From DATMMS01 sp036824145 (GTDB lineage: Bacteria > Chloroflexota > Dormibacteria > DASZGP01): a stretch of 40,747 nucleotides of DNA. The DNA is taken from positions 1-40,747 of the forward strand of contig DAITAT010000010.1 in NCBI GenBank assembly GCA_036824145.1, read 5' to 3'. The position numbers and the translations under genes are program-made. Of the stretch, positions 7,598-15,771 are shown piece after piece; positions within the stretch are counted from its first letter, which is position 1; each line of letters starts with the position of its first letter. The notes under the pieces are model-generated. The model did no database searches. It was given only the letters and a program-made list of their open reading frames with translations, and was not told where the DNA came from.

Positions 7598-8731
7598 TTG
7601 ACTGAGGCCATCGTCCTGTTCGGCGAGTCCTACCATCACCCCAGCATTCTGTGGCGCACCGGCTTCCTGGCCCCCGACCCGGTGGTCTACATCGAGGTCG
7701 ACCGCGTGGGCACGGTCTATGTCAGCGGCCTGGAGCACGGCCGCGCCAAGAAGCAGGCCCAGGTGGCCAATGTCGCCCGCTTCGACGACGCCGATTTCCT
7801 GAAGCGCCGATCCGGGGAAGGAGAGTTCGCCGCCTTCGGGGCCATGATCGCGGAGAAGCTGCGCGCCGCCGGCGTCGACAGGGTGCGGGTCGAGCCGGAG
7901 TTCCCGGTGGCACTGGCGCGAGCCATCGAAGCAGAAGACATCGTGGTCCTAAGTGACCAGCCACTCTTCGAGGACGAGCGGCGGGCCAAGACTGAGACCG
8001 AGGCGGAAGCCGTTCGCACCAGTCAGCAGGCGGCGCAGTCGGCTATCGACCGCGTCCGGGAGATCCTGCGGACCGCCGAGGTGCGCGACGGCATGCTCTA
8101 CTCCGACGGCGAGGCGCTCACCAGCGCGCGGTTGATCGCTGCCATCGAGAGCGAGCTACTGGCCAAGGGCTGCGGCGCCGACGGCACCATCGCCGCGGGC
8201 GGGTCGGGCGCCGCCGACCCGCACGTGTCGGACAGCGGCCACCTGCCCGCCGGCAAGGGCGTGATCATCGACATCTTCCCCTTCGGCAAGAGCAGCCGCT
8301 ACTTTGGTGACATCACGCGCACGTTTGTGGTAGGCGAGCCCAACGAGGCGTGGCAGCGGATGTACGACGCCGTCAAGGGGGCGCACCTGAAGGCGCTCTC
8401 AATGGTCCGCGCCGGGGTCAACGGACAAGAAATCCACCGGGCAGTCTGCCAGACGCTGTACGACGCCGGTTTTGGCGCCTCCACCAAGGGATTCGAACGA
8501 GAGGGGGTACCAACGATGATCCATGGTACCGGCCACGGCGTCGGCCTGGAGGTGCACGAGGCGCCCCGGGTCAGCGATGTCGACATCGAGCTGCGGGCGG
8601 GCGACGTGATCACCATCGAGCCCGGCCTGTACAGCCCCGAGGAAGGCGGCGTGCGCCTGGAGGACACCGTGATCGTCACCGCCGACGGATACCGCAACCT
8701 GACCGACTACCCGATGGAATGGAAGCCATGA
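7598..8731 (+). CDS. M24 family metallopeptidase (Xaa-Pro aminopeptidase-like)
   Basis: Cytoplasmic pita-bread metallopeptidase of 377 residues, likely cleaving N-terminal residues ahead of proline. The N-terminal creatinase-type domain covers about 1-135 and the catalytic domain about 140-377. Metal ligands are visible: the two Asp in VIIDIFPFGKSSRYFGDITR, the His in MIHGTGHGVGLEVHE, the Glu in ITIEPGLYS and the Glu in GGVRLEDTV. The start is TTG 7598, with GAGG at 7587-7590 and seven bases of spacing. Its stop overlaps the next start as ATGA (8728-8731), so it is coupled to the SDR. The intergenic stretch 7460-7586 after the tRNA holds no other gene that I can see. Confidence 0.88.
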   Translation: MTEAIVLFGESYHHPSILWRTGFLAPDPVVYIEVDRVGTVYVSGLEHGRAKKQAQVANVARFDDADFLKRRSGEGEFAAFGAMIAEKLRAAGVDRVRVEPEFPVALARAIEAEDIVVLSDQPLFEDERRAKTETEAEAVRTSQQAAQSAIDRVREILRTAEVRDGMLYSDGEALTSARLIAAIESELLAKGCGADGTIAAGGSGAADPHVSDSGHLPAGKGVIIDIFPFGKSSRYFGDITRTFVVGEPNEAWQRMYDAVKGAHLKALSMVRAGVNGQEIHRAVCQTLYDAGFGASTKGFEREGVPTMIHGTGHGVGLEVHEAPRVSDVDIELRAGDVITIEPGLYSPEEGGVRLEDTVIVTADGYRNLTDYPMEWKP

Positions 8732-9540
8732 AGATCGACGGAGCCCGGATCCTCATCACCGGGGCCTCGCGAGGCATCGGTGAGGCGGCCGCGCTGGAGC
8801 TCGCCGGCCTAGGCGCGCGCCTGGCGATCGCTGCCCGTCGAAAGGACGAGCTGGAGCGCGTTTCGTCAGTGATCGAGGCTGCCAGCGGTGCCCCCGCGGC
8901 AGTCATCCCCACCGATGTCTCGAAAGAGGCCGAGGTGGTGGCAATGGTGGCCGCTGCGGAGAAGGAGCTTGGCGGCATCGACGTCCTCATCAACAACGCG
9001 GGGCTGGGCTTCAACGCCGCGGTCGCGGAGATCGACCCGACCGACCTGCGCTACGTCTTCGAGGTCAACGTCGTGGCGCCGCATATCGCCACCCGCGCGG
9101 CGCTGCCCGGGATGCTGGAGCGACACCGGGGGCACATCGTCAACCTCGGCTCGGTGGCGTCCCATATCTCGGCCCCTTACCGCGGCGGCTACAGCGCTAC
9201 CAAGTTCGCCCTCAAAGCCCTGAGCGACGCGCTCCGCGTCGAGCTGCAGGGGAGCGGCGTGCACGTCACCTTGATCTGTCCCGGTCCGATCGCGACCGAG
9301 TTCGTCAAGGGCTCCAAGGGCGACCCCCGGGGACGCGTGACGCTGCGGCCGGTGGGCGCGCCCGCGTTCGACGCCGGTCGGTGCATCGGGCGGGCGATCT
9401 CCCGCAACAGCGCCGAGGCTTTCGTGCCCGCCTACTACCAGGCACTGGTTGGCGCCAACTCGGTGGCGCCGCAGGTGATGCGCGTCGCCGGCAAGCGCGG
9501 CATGGAAGTCGCCACCAAGTTCGCCGAGCGCTACCTCTAG
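8728..9540 (+). CDS. Short-chain dehydrogenase/reductase
   Basis: NAD(P)-dependent SDR of 270 residues with a Rossmann fold. TGASRGIG (11-18) binds the cofactor, NNAG marks the central strand, and the catalytic Ser and YxxxK appear in GSVASHISAPYRGGYSATKF. ICPGPIATEF follows. The substrate is unknown. The start ATG 8728 overlaps the peptidase stop and is preceded by GGAA; the longer open frame starting upstream inside the peptidase is not used. The C-terminal quarter (about 210-270) is longer than minimal SDRs and ends with a Lys/Arg-rich helix. Confidence 0.9.
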   Translation: MKIDGARILITGASRGIGEAAALELAGLGARLAIAARRKDELERVSSVIEAASGAPAAVIPTDVSKEAEVVAMVAAAEKELGGIDVLINNAGLGFNAAVAEIDPTDLRYVFEVNVVAPHIATRAALPGMLERHRGHIVNLGSVASHISAPYRGGYSATKFALKALSDALRVELQGSGVHVTLICPGPIATEFVKGSKGDPRGRVTLRPVGAPAFDAGRCIGRAISRNSAEAFVPAYYQALVGANSVAPQVMRVAGKRGMEVATKFAERYL

Positions 9541-9557
9541 AGCGCACCGGCTCGTCC

Positions 9558-9563
9558 TATCGT
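9558..9563 (+). promoter_or_regulatory. TATCGT -10-like box, six bases before ATG 9570
   Basis: A TANNNT box followed by ctaggc and ATG 9570, the leaderless geometry repeated elsewhere in the window. It is weaker than the TAGAAT examples. Confidence 0.5.
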
Positions 9564-9569
9564 CTAGGC

Positions 9570-10229
9570 ATGAGTTGGGTCAGGGACCTCTTCGGAGGCA
9601 ACGGCGGCGGGCGCGAGGAGCCTCGCGATCGGCTGTTGCGCCGCCTCCGCCAGGACTCGCGGCTCGGCGCCGACGCGTTGGATGCCATCGCTCGCGTTGC
9701 CCGGGAGCTGTTCGTGCCTGCAAAGCATGCCGAGGTCGCTTACGAAGACGTCGCCTTGGAGATCGGGCCCGCGGCCACGATTTCCGCCCCGTCGATGGTG
9801 GCCGAGATGCTCAGCGTCATGCGACTCCGTCCCGGGCTGTCGGTGCTGGAGATCGGTGGCGGCAGTGGCTACGCCGCCGCCACGCTGGCGGTGCTGGGGG
9901 CGCGCGTGATCACGGTCGAGGTGCAGCCAGAGCTGGCCGACCAGGCCCGCCGCAACCTGGCCGCGGCCGGCTTCGACGAAGGCGTGGCGGTGGTGACCGC
10001 CGACGGTCGCGGGGGCTGGCCGGAGGCGGCACCTTATGACCGCATCCTGGTTTCGGCGTCGGTGGACGCCATCCCCCAGCCCTGGCTGGACCAGCTCGCG
10101 CCGGATGGGATCCTGGTCTATCCCGAAGCCGGCGTCACCGAGGATCTGCTGGTACGCCTGACGCGAACCGATGGTGGTCTGGAGAGAGAGATCATGGGCC
10201 GCTGCCGCTTCGTGCGGATGCAACTCTAG
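9570..10229 (+). CDS. Protein-L-isoaspartate O-methyltransferase-like (PCMT family)
   Basis: SAM-dependent methyltransferase of 219 residues, by family a repair enzyme that methylates isoaspartyl residues in damaged proteins. The SAM motif VLEIGGGSGYAA is at about 92-102, followed by ITVEVQPELADQAR, VTADGRGGWPEAAPYDRILV and PDGILVYP, in the order expected for PCMT. The motif I reads GGG where Pcm usually has GTG, and the last substrate-binding strand is short. It could therefore be a PCMT-like enzyme with another target. The start ATG 9570 follows a TANNNT box by six bases. It converges on the P5C dehydrogenase gene, 15 bases away. Confidence 0.8.
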   Translation: MSWVRDLFGGNGGGREEPRDRLLRRLRQDSRLGADALDAIARVARELFVPAKHAEVAYEDVALEIGPAATISAPSMVAEMLSVMRLRPGLSVLEIGGGSGYAAATLAVLGARVITVEVQPELADQARRNLAAAGFDEGVAVVTADGRGGWPEAAPYDRILVSASVDAIPQPWLDQLAPDGILVYPEAGVTEDLLVRLTRTDGGLEREIMGRCRFVRMQL

Positions 10230-10244
10230 CTACCTGAGGCCCGC

Positions 10245-11876
10245 CTACTCCTCCGCCATGTGCGGGTAGCGGTAGTCGGTCGGCGGCACGTACGTCTCCT
10301 TGACCGTGCGAGGGCTTACCCACCGCAGCAGGTTGAGGTAGGACCCCGCCTTGTCATTGGTGCCTGAGCCGCGGGCGCCGCCAAAAGGCTGCATCCCCAC
10401 CACCGCGCCGGTTGGCTTGTCGTTGACGTAGAAGTTCCCGGCCGCATTGACAAGTCGATCGGACGCCGCCGTCACCGCCGCCCGGTCGCGGGCGAAGATG
10501 GCGCCGGTCAGCCCATAGGGACTGGTGCTGTCGCAGATCTCGAGCGTCTTGTCGAACTCCTTGTCGGGGTAGGGATAGACCGTCAGGATCGGCCCGAAGA
10601 GCTCGTCGCGCATGGTCCGGTAATCCGGTCCGCTGGCCTCGATGATCGTCGGCCGCACGAACCAGCCGTCCCGGCTGTCGGTGTCACCGCCGGCGACGAC
10701 ATCGGCCTTGGTCGAGCGCTTGGCCTCGGCGATGGCGGCCTTGTGGCGCTTGAAGGCGGACTCGTTGATCACCGCCCCCATGAAATTCCGGAAGTCGGCG
10801 ACATCTCCGATATCGATGCTGTCGACCTGGTCGGTGATGTCCTTCTTCATCCGCTTCCACATCGACTTGGGGATGTATGCGCGTGACGCCGCCGAGCACT
10901 TCTGGCCCTGGTACTCGAACGCTCCTCGCACCAGCGCCGTGGTTAGCGAAGCCACGTCGGCGGACTGGTGGGCGAAAATGAAGTCCTTGCCGCCGGTCTC
11001 GCCGACCAGCCTGGGATAGGTGCGGTAGTGCGCGATGTTGGCGCCGACCTTGCTCCACATCGACTGGAAGACCGCGGTGGAGCCAGTGAAGTGGATGCCG
11101 GCCAGCTCGCGACGGGCGAGGACCTGCTCCGCGATCTTGGCGGAGTCGCCGCTGACCATGTTGATGACGCCCGGTGGCAGGCCCGCCTCTTCGAACATCC
11201 GCATCAGGAAATGGCAGACCAGCATCGTTTCGTGCGACGGCTTGAAGACAACGGTGTTGCCCATCAGGGCCACGGCGGTGGGCAGGTTGCCCGCGATAGA
11301 TGTGAAGTTGAAAGGCGAGACCACGAAGACGAAGCCCTCCAGCGGCCGGTACTCGAGCCGGTTCCAAGCGACAGTGTCACTCACCGGCTGCTGGCGCAAG
11401 ATGTGGTCGCCGTAATGGACGTTGTAGCGCAGGAAATCGACAAGCTCGCAGGCGGCGTCGATTTCCGCCTGCATCACGTTCTTGCTCTGGCCCAGCATGG
11501 TGGCGGCGTTGATGGTGTCGCGCCAGGGGCCGGCCAGCATCGCGGCCGCGCGGAGGAAGACCGCGGCGCGGTCGACGTAAGGGGTCGCCGCCCAGCCGAC
11601 CCGGGCTTGCAGCGCGGCCTTGATGGCGGCGTCGACTTCCTTGGTGCCGCCCACAGCGTGCTCGCCGACCTCCAGCTCGCGCCGGTGCGGGGCCCGGATG
11701 GGCACCATCCCGGTGCCGCCAACGCGCTTACCGCCGATGACCAGGGGGACCGCGGTGCCCGCGTCGCTGAGCTCCGCCAGCCGCGCCTTAAGCCTGGCCC
11801 GCTCGGGCGAGCCGGGAGCATAGGAGCGGATCGGGTCGTTGATCGGCGGGGGGATGTTGGGGCGGGTGTCGGCCAC
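10245..11876 (-). CDS. pruA: L-glutamate gamma-semialdehyde (P5C) dehydrogenase
   Basis: Oxidises glutamate semialdehyde, the open form of pyrroline-5-carboxylate, to glutamate with NAD+ in proline and arginine catabolism. It has 543 residues, the size of the stand-alone P5CDH family. Visible are VVSPFNFTSIAGN (cofactor strand), NTVVFKPSHET, FTGSTAVF, the catalytic Glu293 in LVGETGGKDF, the catalytic Cys327 in GQKCSAASRAYIP, and MQPFGGARGSGTNDKAG near the C-terminus. The start is GTG 11876, with TACGCT eight bases upstream. No proline dehydrogenase is adjacent, although the two are often neighbours. It diverges from the first thiolase with an 86-base gap. Confidence 0.92.
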   Translation of the reverse strand: MADTRPNIPPPINDPIRSYAPGSPERARLKARLAELSDAGTAVPLVIGGKRVGGTGMVPIRAPHRRELEVGEHAVGGTKEVDAAIKAALQARVGWAATPYVDRAAVFLRAAAMLAGPWRDTINAATMLGQSKNVMQAEIDAACELVDFLRYNVHYGDHILRQQPVSDTVAWNRLEYRPLEGFVFVVSPFNFTSIAGNLPTAVALMGNTVVFKPSHETMLVCHFLMRMFEEAGLPPGVINMVSGDSAKIAEQVLARRELAGIHFTGSTAVFQSMWSKVGANIAHYRTYPRLVGETGGKDFIFAHQSADVASLTTALVRGAFEYQGQKCSAASRAYIPKSMWKRMKKDITDQVDSIDIGDVADFRNFMGAVINESAFKRHKAAIAEAKRSTKADVVAGGDTDSRDGWFVRPTIIEASGPDYRTMRDELFGPILTVYPYPDKEFDKTLEICDSTSPYGLTGAIFARDRAAVTAASDRLVNAAGNFYVNDKPTGAVVGMQPFGGARGSGTNDKAGSYLNLLRWVSPRTVKETYVPPTDYRYPHMAEE

Positions 11877-11950
11877 GGGCTACCAGCGTAGGTGGTCTGA
11901 CGCCCGTGGGCAAGTCGGGCGCCCGCCCCCACCCACCCCCTGGTTCTTCG

Positions 11951-11956
11951 TATCCT
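11951..11956 (+). promoter_or_regulatory. TATCCT -10 box, six bases before GTG 11963
   Basis: TATCCT, then gtccct, then GTG. This fixes the thiolase start at GTG 11963, which aligns with the start of its paralog, instead of the earlier in-frame ATG at 11906. It implies a leaderless transcript. Confidence 0.7.
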
Positions 11957-11962
11957 GTCCCT

Positions 11963-13153
11963 GTGCCCGAGGCCGTCATCGTAGCCACCGGTCGCAGCCC
12001 CATCGGTCGTGCCGGGAAGGGGTCGCTTATCGACGTCCGCCCCGACGATCTCGTCGGCCACGTGGTGCGCAAGGTCCTCGACAAGGTGCCTGAGCTGCCA
12101 GCCCAAGACATCGACGACCTCATCTGCGGCTGCGGTTACCCGGCGCTCCAGCAGGGGATGAACATCGGGCGGCTGGCGGTGTTCATCAGCGGGCTGCCGC
12201 TGACGGTTCCGGGCACCACCGTGAGCCGCTTCTGCGCCTCCAGCCTGCAGGCGATCCGGATGGCCTTCCACGCCATCAAGGCCGGCGAGGGCGACACCTT
12301 CGTCTGTGCCGGCGTCGAATCCTACAGCCGCGTCGGTCGTGGCGGTATGACCGACGAGGACAAGAACCCGCGCCTGCTGGGCGCCGGCGCCGGCGCCGTT
12401 CCGGGGTCCCCGCTGGGCCTGCCCAGTGGGATGGAGGGATACATTCAGATGGGCGTGACCGCGGAGAACGTGGCCGACCGATACAACGTCAGTCGCGAGG
12501 ACATGGATGTCTTCGCCCTGGGCTCCCAGCAGAAGGCGGCGCGGGCCCGAGACACCGGCGTCTTCGCTCGCGAGATCATCCCGGTGGTAACGCCGGCGGG
12601 GGTGGAGGTCACCACCGACGACGGCATCCGCGCCGACACCACGCTGGAGAAGCTGGCCTCGCTGGCGCCCGTCTTCCGCGAAGATGGCAGGGTCACCGCC
12701 GGCAACGCCTGCCCACTCAATGACGGCGCCGCCGCGGTTGTCGTGCTGTCGGCCGAGAAGGCGGCTCGGCTCGGGATCAAGCCGTTGGCTCGCATCGTGG
12801 CCTCGTCGGTCAGCGGCGTGGACCCCACGATCATGGGCGTGGGCCCCATCGAGGCGGTGCGCAAGGTGCTCGCGGGGGCAGAGATGACGGTCGCGGACAT
12901 CGACCTCGTCGAGCTCAACGAAGCCTTCGCGTCGCAGGTGCTGGCGGTATCGCGGGAGGTGGGGTGGGACATGGATCGGCTCAATCCCCACGGCGGCGCG
13001 ATCGCGCTGGGCCACCCGTTTGGCATGACCGGCGCGCGCATCATGACCGCCCTGGTCAACGACCTCCAGACCCTCGACAAGACCTACGGCTTGGAGACGA
13101 TGTGCGTCGGCGGCGGCCAGGGGATGGCGATGATCATCGAGCGGCTCAACTGA
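11963..13153 (+). CDS. Acetyl-CoA acetyltransferase (thiolase), copy 1
   Basis: Thiolase of 396 residues that condenses or cleaves acyl-CoA and acetyl-CoA. Catalytic residues are Cys91 (SRFCASS), His351 (ALGHPFGMTGAR) and Cys381 (ETMCVGGGQGMA). The N-terminus PEAVIVATGRSPIGRAGKG is identical over 19 residues to copy 2 (14603-15754), and the two match closely throughout. Copy 1 carries about 13 extra residues near 130-150, rich in Gly and Ala (LLGAGAGAVPG). The start is GTG 11963, set by alignment with copy 2 and by the TATCCT box. It could act in fatty acid degradation or in acetoacetyl-CoA formation; no other beta-oxidation genes adjoin it. The 3' end converges on the AlkA-like gene. Confidence 0.92.
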   Translation: MPEAVIVATGRSPIGRAGKGSLIDVRPDDLVGHVVRKVLDKVPELPAQDIDDLICGCGYPALQQGMNIGRLAVFISGLPLTVPGTTVSRFCASSLQAIRMAFHAIKAGEGDTFVCAGVESYSRVGRGGMTDEDKNPRLLGAGAGAVPGSPLGLPSGMEGYIQMGVTAENVADRYNVSREDMDVFALGSQQKAARARDTGVFAREIIPVVTPAGVEVTTDDGIRADTTLEKLASLAPVFREDGRVTAGNACPLNDGAAAVVVLSAEKAARLGIKPLARIVASSVSGVDPTIMGVGPIEAVRKVLAGAEMTVADIDLVELNEAFASQVLAVSREVGWDMDRLNPHGGAIALGHPFGMTGARIMTALVNDLQTLDKTYGLETMCVGGGQGMAMIIERLN

Positions 13154-13169
13154 GCCGCCGGTTCTCCTT

Positions 13170-14090
13170 CTAGCCCAGCTCCATCCGGCGCAGAGCCAGG
13201 CGTGGGCCCCGGCGCGGTGGCCCGACTCCGCCGGCCGCGAGCAGGCGTATGACCCGGCCTCGATGGCCTCGGTAGGGCTCCAGGAGCTCCAGCATCATGG
13301 CGTCGTCGCCGCGCGGGTTGCCGGTCAGCGCCCAGGCCACCACGTTGGGGAGGTGGTAATCGCCCACCGAGACGGCGTCTGCGTCTCCCAGTGCCACCAT
13401 CGCCACCTCCGCCGCCGACCAGGGGCCGACGCCGTGGAGAGCCAGCATCCGCGCTTGCGCCTCCGCCGGAGGCAGCTCGGCGCATGCTTCCAGCCATGAC
13501 GCCCGGCGCGCCGCGCCGATCAGGGTCTCCGCCCGCCGGCGCTCGACGGCAAAGGGATGGAACTCGAAGTAGGGCGTTCGCGCTAGCCGTGCGGCGCCGG
13601 GTGGCGACGTCATGCCCGCGAGTCCGGGTGCCGGGTCACCCAGGGCACGAATCATGCGGCCGTATCCGGAACGCGCTTCGGCCCCGATCACCTTCTGTTC
13701 GAAGACCGTCGGCACCAGCGCCTCGAAGACGGCCTCGGTGCGGCCGATCCGAAGGCCGGCGAAGCGATGGTGAAGCTGGGCCACGACCGCGTGGTGCGGG
13801 ACGAAGCCTTCGAGGCTGTCGCCGGCGCCGAGCACCCGCGGCGCGCGTTCGAGCTCCAGCTCCGCTCCCGGTCCCCAGGCCTCGACCTCGATTTCGTCGC
13901 CGTCCGCGATGTAGCGGACCGTCGCAAGCCCATCGGGGTTGCGCGTGGCGCGCCACGTCTCGCGGTTGCTGACGCGCACCGACGGGTCCCACCGCCCGGC
14001 GCGTTGCAGCGGGCCGAGAGTCAGCCGCAGGTCGACCGGCAGGACCGGCCGGAAGCGGCGCCGTCGCGCGGTCTCGAGCCTGGCGCTCAC
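13170..14090 (-). CDS. DNA-3-methyladenine glycosylase II-like (HhH-GPD, AlkA type)
   Basis: Base-excision repair glycosylase that would remove alkylated purines. It has 306 residues. The HhH-GPD signature is LHGVGPWSAAEVAMVALGD at about 218-236, with the catalytic Asp244 in VGDYHLPN. The N-terminal half (1-130) has the AlkA-like beta domain and ends in VPTVFEQKVIGAEARSGYGR, matching the start of the helical domain. It lacks the Cys cluster of endonuclease III-type enzymes. The start is GTG 14090, in a GTGA overlap with the stop of the upstream DUF3052-like gene (14087-14090), so the pair is one transcription unit. The C-terminal 25 residues are Gly/Pro/Arg rich. Confidence 0.85.
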   Translation of the reverse strand: MSARLETARRRRFRPVLPVDLRLTLGPLQRAGRWDPSVRVSNRETWRATRNPDGLATVRYIADGDEIEVEAWGPGAELELERAPRVLGAGDSLEGFVPHHAVVAQLHHRFAGLRIGRTEAVFEALVPTVFEQKVIGAEARSGYGRMIRALGDPAPGLAGMTSPPGAARLARTPYFEFHPFAVERRRAETLIGAARRASWLEACAELPPAEAQARMLALHGVGPWSAAEVAMVALGDADAVSVGDYHLPNVVAWALTGNPRGDDAMMLELLEPYRGHRGRVIRLLAAGGVGPPRRGPRLALRRMELG

Positions 14091-14497
14091 CGGTCGACCA
14101 GGCGGATGACCAGCCGCATGGCGGCGTGCGTCTTTGAGAACGCGGCGATCTTGTTGTCGACCATCCTCGCCGCCAGCCCGGCCTCGATCACGTCGATGTC
14201 CTTCAGCGGCGCGTCCTTGCCCTTGCGGCGGATCACCCAGATGGCGCCGTTGCTGACGATGTAGCCGCGCAGGGCGCCGATCCGCTCGAGGTCGCGGAAG
14301 CTCTGGGCGGCGTAGAAGAGGATGTCGGAGTGGCGACGCAGGCGTATGTTGACATCCGCGCCTGCGTCTTCCAACTCGCTGGCAAACCCCGCCTCTTCGA
14401 TGCCAAGGACGGAGATCTTCTGGCCTGGTTTGACCCCCAGCTTGACCAGGCGAGGACGCTCGGAGAGGGGTCGATCGTAAATTTGGCGGTCAGGCAC
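14087..14497 (-). CDS. DUF3052-like hypothetical protein
   Basis: A 136-residue protein with the opening KLGVKPGQKISVLGIEEAGF typical of DUF3052-like proteins. An alternating beta/alpha body with SDILFYAAQSFRDLERI and GAIWVIRRKGKDAP follows, then a helical end KIAAFSKTHAAMRLVIRLVDR. The family has no established function. The start is GTG 14497, with TAAGCT exactly six bases upstream on the minus strand, the leaderless pattern. It is translationally coupled to the downstream glycosylase gene and diverges from thiolase copy 2. The family assignment is from memory and moderately secure. Confidence 0.75.
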   Translation of the reverse strand: MPDRQIYDRPLSERPRLVKLGVKPGQKISVLGIEEAGFASELEDAGADVNIRLRRHSDILFYAAQSFRDLERIGALRGYIVSNGAIWVIRRKGKDAPLKDIDVIEAGLAARMVDNKIAAFSKTHAAMRLVIRLVDR

Positions 14498-14503
14498 GAT
14501 GGC

Positions 14504-14509
14504 AGCTTA
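14504..14509 (-). promoter_or_regulatory. TAAGCT -10 box, six bases before GTG 14497
   Basis: Minus-strand TAAGCT, then GCCATC, then GTG. This would drive the DUF3052-like and glycosylase pair as a leaderless operon. Confidence 0.6.
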
Positions 14510-14566
14510 TTCTGCCCGGGCCCCGGCACTCGGGCGCGCGACGAACCGCGACTGGGGCCAGCGGGT

Positions 14567-14572
14567 TAGAAT
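14567..14572 (+). promoter_or_regulatory. TAGAAT -10 box of thiolase copy 2
   Basis: TAGAAT lies 30 bases upstream of ATG 14603, giving a leader of about 24 bases that contains a GAGG ribosome-binding site. Unlike copy 1, this thiolase has a leadered mRNA. Confidence 0.65.
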
Positions 14573-14602
14573 CGACGGCCGGTCCACCACTGAGGTTTTG
14601 AG

Positions 14603-15754
14603 ATGCCTGAAGCCGTCATCGTTGCCACTGGTCGCTCGCCCATCGGTCGTGCCGGCAAGGGCTCGCTGGTAAACGTCCGCCCCGACGACATGCTGGGGTA
14701 CATCGTCCAGAAGGTGCTGGAAAAGGTACCCGAGCTGCCTCATGACCAGATCGAAGACCTCATCTGCGGCTGCGGCTTCCCGCAGGGCGAGACGGGCATG
14801 AACGTCGGTCGCCTGGCCGTCTTCCTCAGCGGCCTGCCGGACAGCGTGCCCGGCACCACCGTCAATCGCTTCTGCGCATCCAGCCTGCAGTCGATCCGGA
14901 TGGCCTACCACGCCATCAAGGCGGGTGAGGCCAACGCGATCGTCGCCGCTGGGGTGGAGTGCTGCTCTCGCGTCAACACCATTCCCCACGCCGAGGACAT
15001 CAACATCCGCCTCTCCGGTCCGGAGGCCATCGCCGACGCCTACATCACGATGGGGATGACAGCCGAAAACGTCGCCGTCAAGTACGGCATCACCCGCGAG
15101 GAGATGGACCAGTTCGCCTACGAGAGCCAGATGAAGGCCACCCGGTCGCGCGACGAGGGCATCTTCGCCTACGAGATCATCCCAGTCACCACCCCCGACG
15201 GAACCGAGGTCAGCCAGGATGACGGCATCCGTTCCAGCACCACCCTCGAGGGCCTGGCGCAGCTCAAGCCGGTGTTCAAGGAAGACGGCCGGGTCACCGC
15301 CGGTAACGCCTGCCCCCTCAACGACGGCGCCGCCGCGGTGGTGGTGATGTCGGACGAGAAGGCGAAGCAGCTGGGGATCAAGCCGCTGGCGCGGATCCTC
15401 GGATCAGCGGTGAGCGCCCTCGACCCCGCGATCATGGGCGTGGGCCCGATCGAGGCCTGCCGCAAGGTCTTCGCGCAGACCGGCATGACGGTCGATGACA
15501 TCGATGTCGTGGAGCTGAATGAGGCCTTCGCGGCCCAGGTCATCCCTGTCTCCCGCGAGGTCGCCTGGGACATGGAGAAGCTCAACCCGCACGGGGGCGC
15601 GATCGCGCTAGGCCATCCTTTCGGCATGACCGGCGCCCGCATCATGACCACGCTGCTGAACGACCTCCAGACCCTGGACAAGACATATGGGCTGGAGACG
15701 ATGTGCGTCGGCGGCGGGCAGGGGATGGCGATGATCGTGGAGCGCCTCAACTAG
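14603..15754 (+). CDS. Acetyl-CoA acetyltransferase (thiolase), copy 2
   Basis: Thiolase of 383 residues, close paralog of 11963-13153. Catalytic Cys91 (NRFCASS), His338 (ALGHPFGMTGAR) and Cys368 (ETMCVGGGQGMA) are present. The start is ATG 14603 with GAGG about ten bases upstream and TAGAAT further up. The C-terminal 56 residues are nearly identical to copy 1, whereas the loop after residue 125 differs in sequence and length, a region that in thiolases lies near the substrate tunnel. The two may therefore prefer different acyl chain lengths (inference). The gene converges on the DNA methyltransferase gene, 17 bases away. Confidence 0.93.
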   Translation: MPEAVIVATGRSPIGRAGKGSLVNVRPDDMLGYIVQKVLEKVPELPHDQIEDLICGCGFPQGETGMNVGRLAVFLSGLPDSVPGTTVNRFCASSLQSIRMAYHAIKAGEANAIVAAGVECCSRVNTIPHAEDINIRLSGPEAIADAYITMGMTAENVAVKYGITREEMDQFAYESQMKATRSRDEGIFAYEIIPVTTPDGTEVSQDDGIRSSTTLEGLAQLKPVFKEDGRVTAGNACPLNDGAAAVVVMSDEKAKQLGIKPLARILGSAVSALDPAIMGVGPIEACRKVFAQTGMTVDDIDVVELNEAFAAQVIPVSREVAWDMEKLNPHGGAIALGHPFGMTGARIMTTLLNDLQTLDKTYGLETMCVGGGQGMAMIVERLN

Positions 15755-15771
15755 CCCGGACGCCAGCAAGG

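Noticed and set aside
7402..7738. Minus-strand open frames across tRNA-Val
   Set aside because: They contain the phrases GTRTPDL and ARDSNP that arise from translating the reverse of tRNA T-arm and anticodon regions; a known annotation artefact.
11474..13015. Minus-strand open frame of 513 codons opposite thiolase copy 1 and into the P5C dehydrogenase gene
   Set aside because: Runs through two well-supported genes in a different frame or strand and has no domain.
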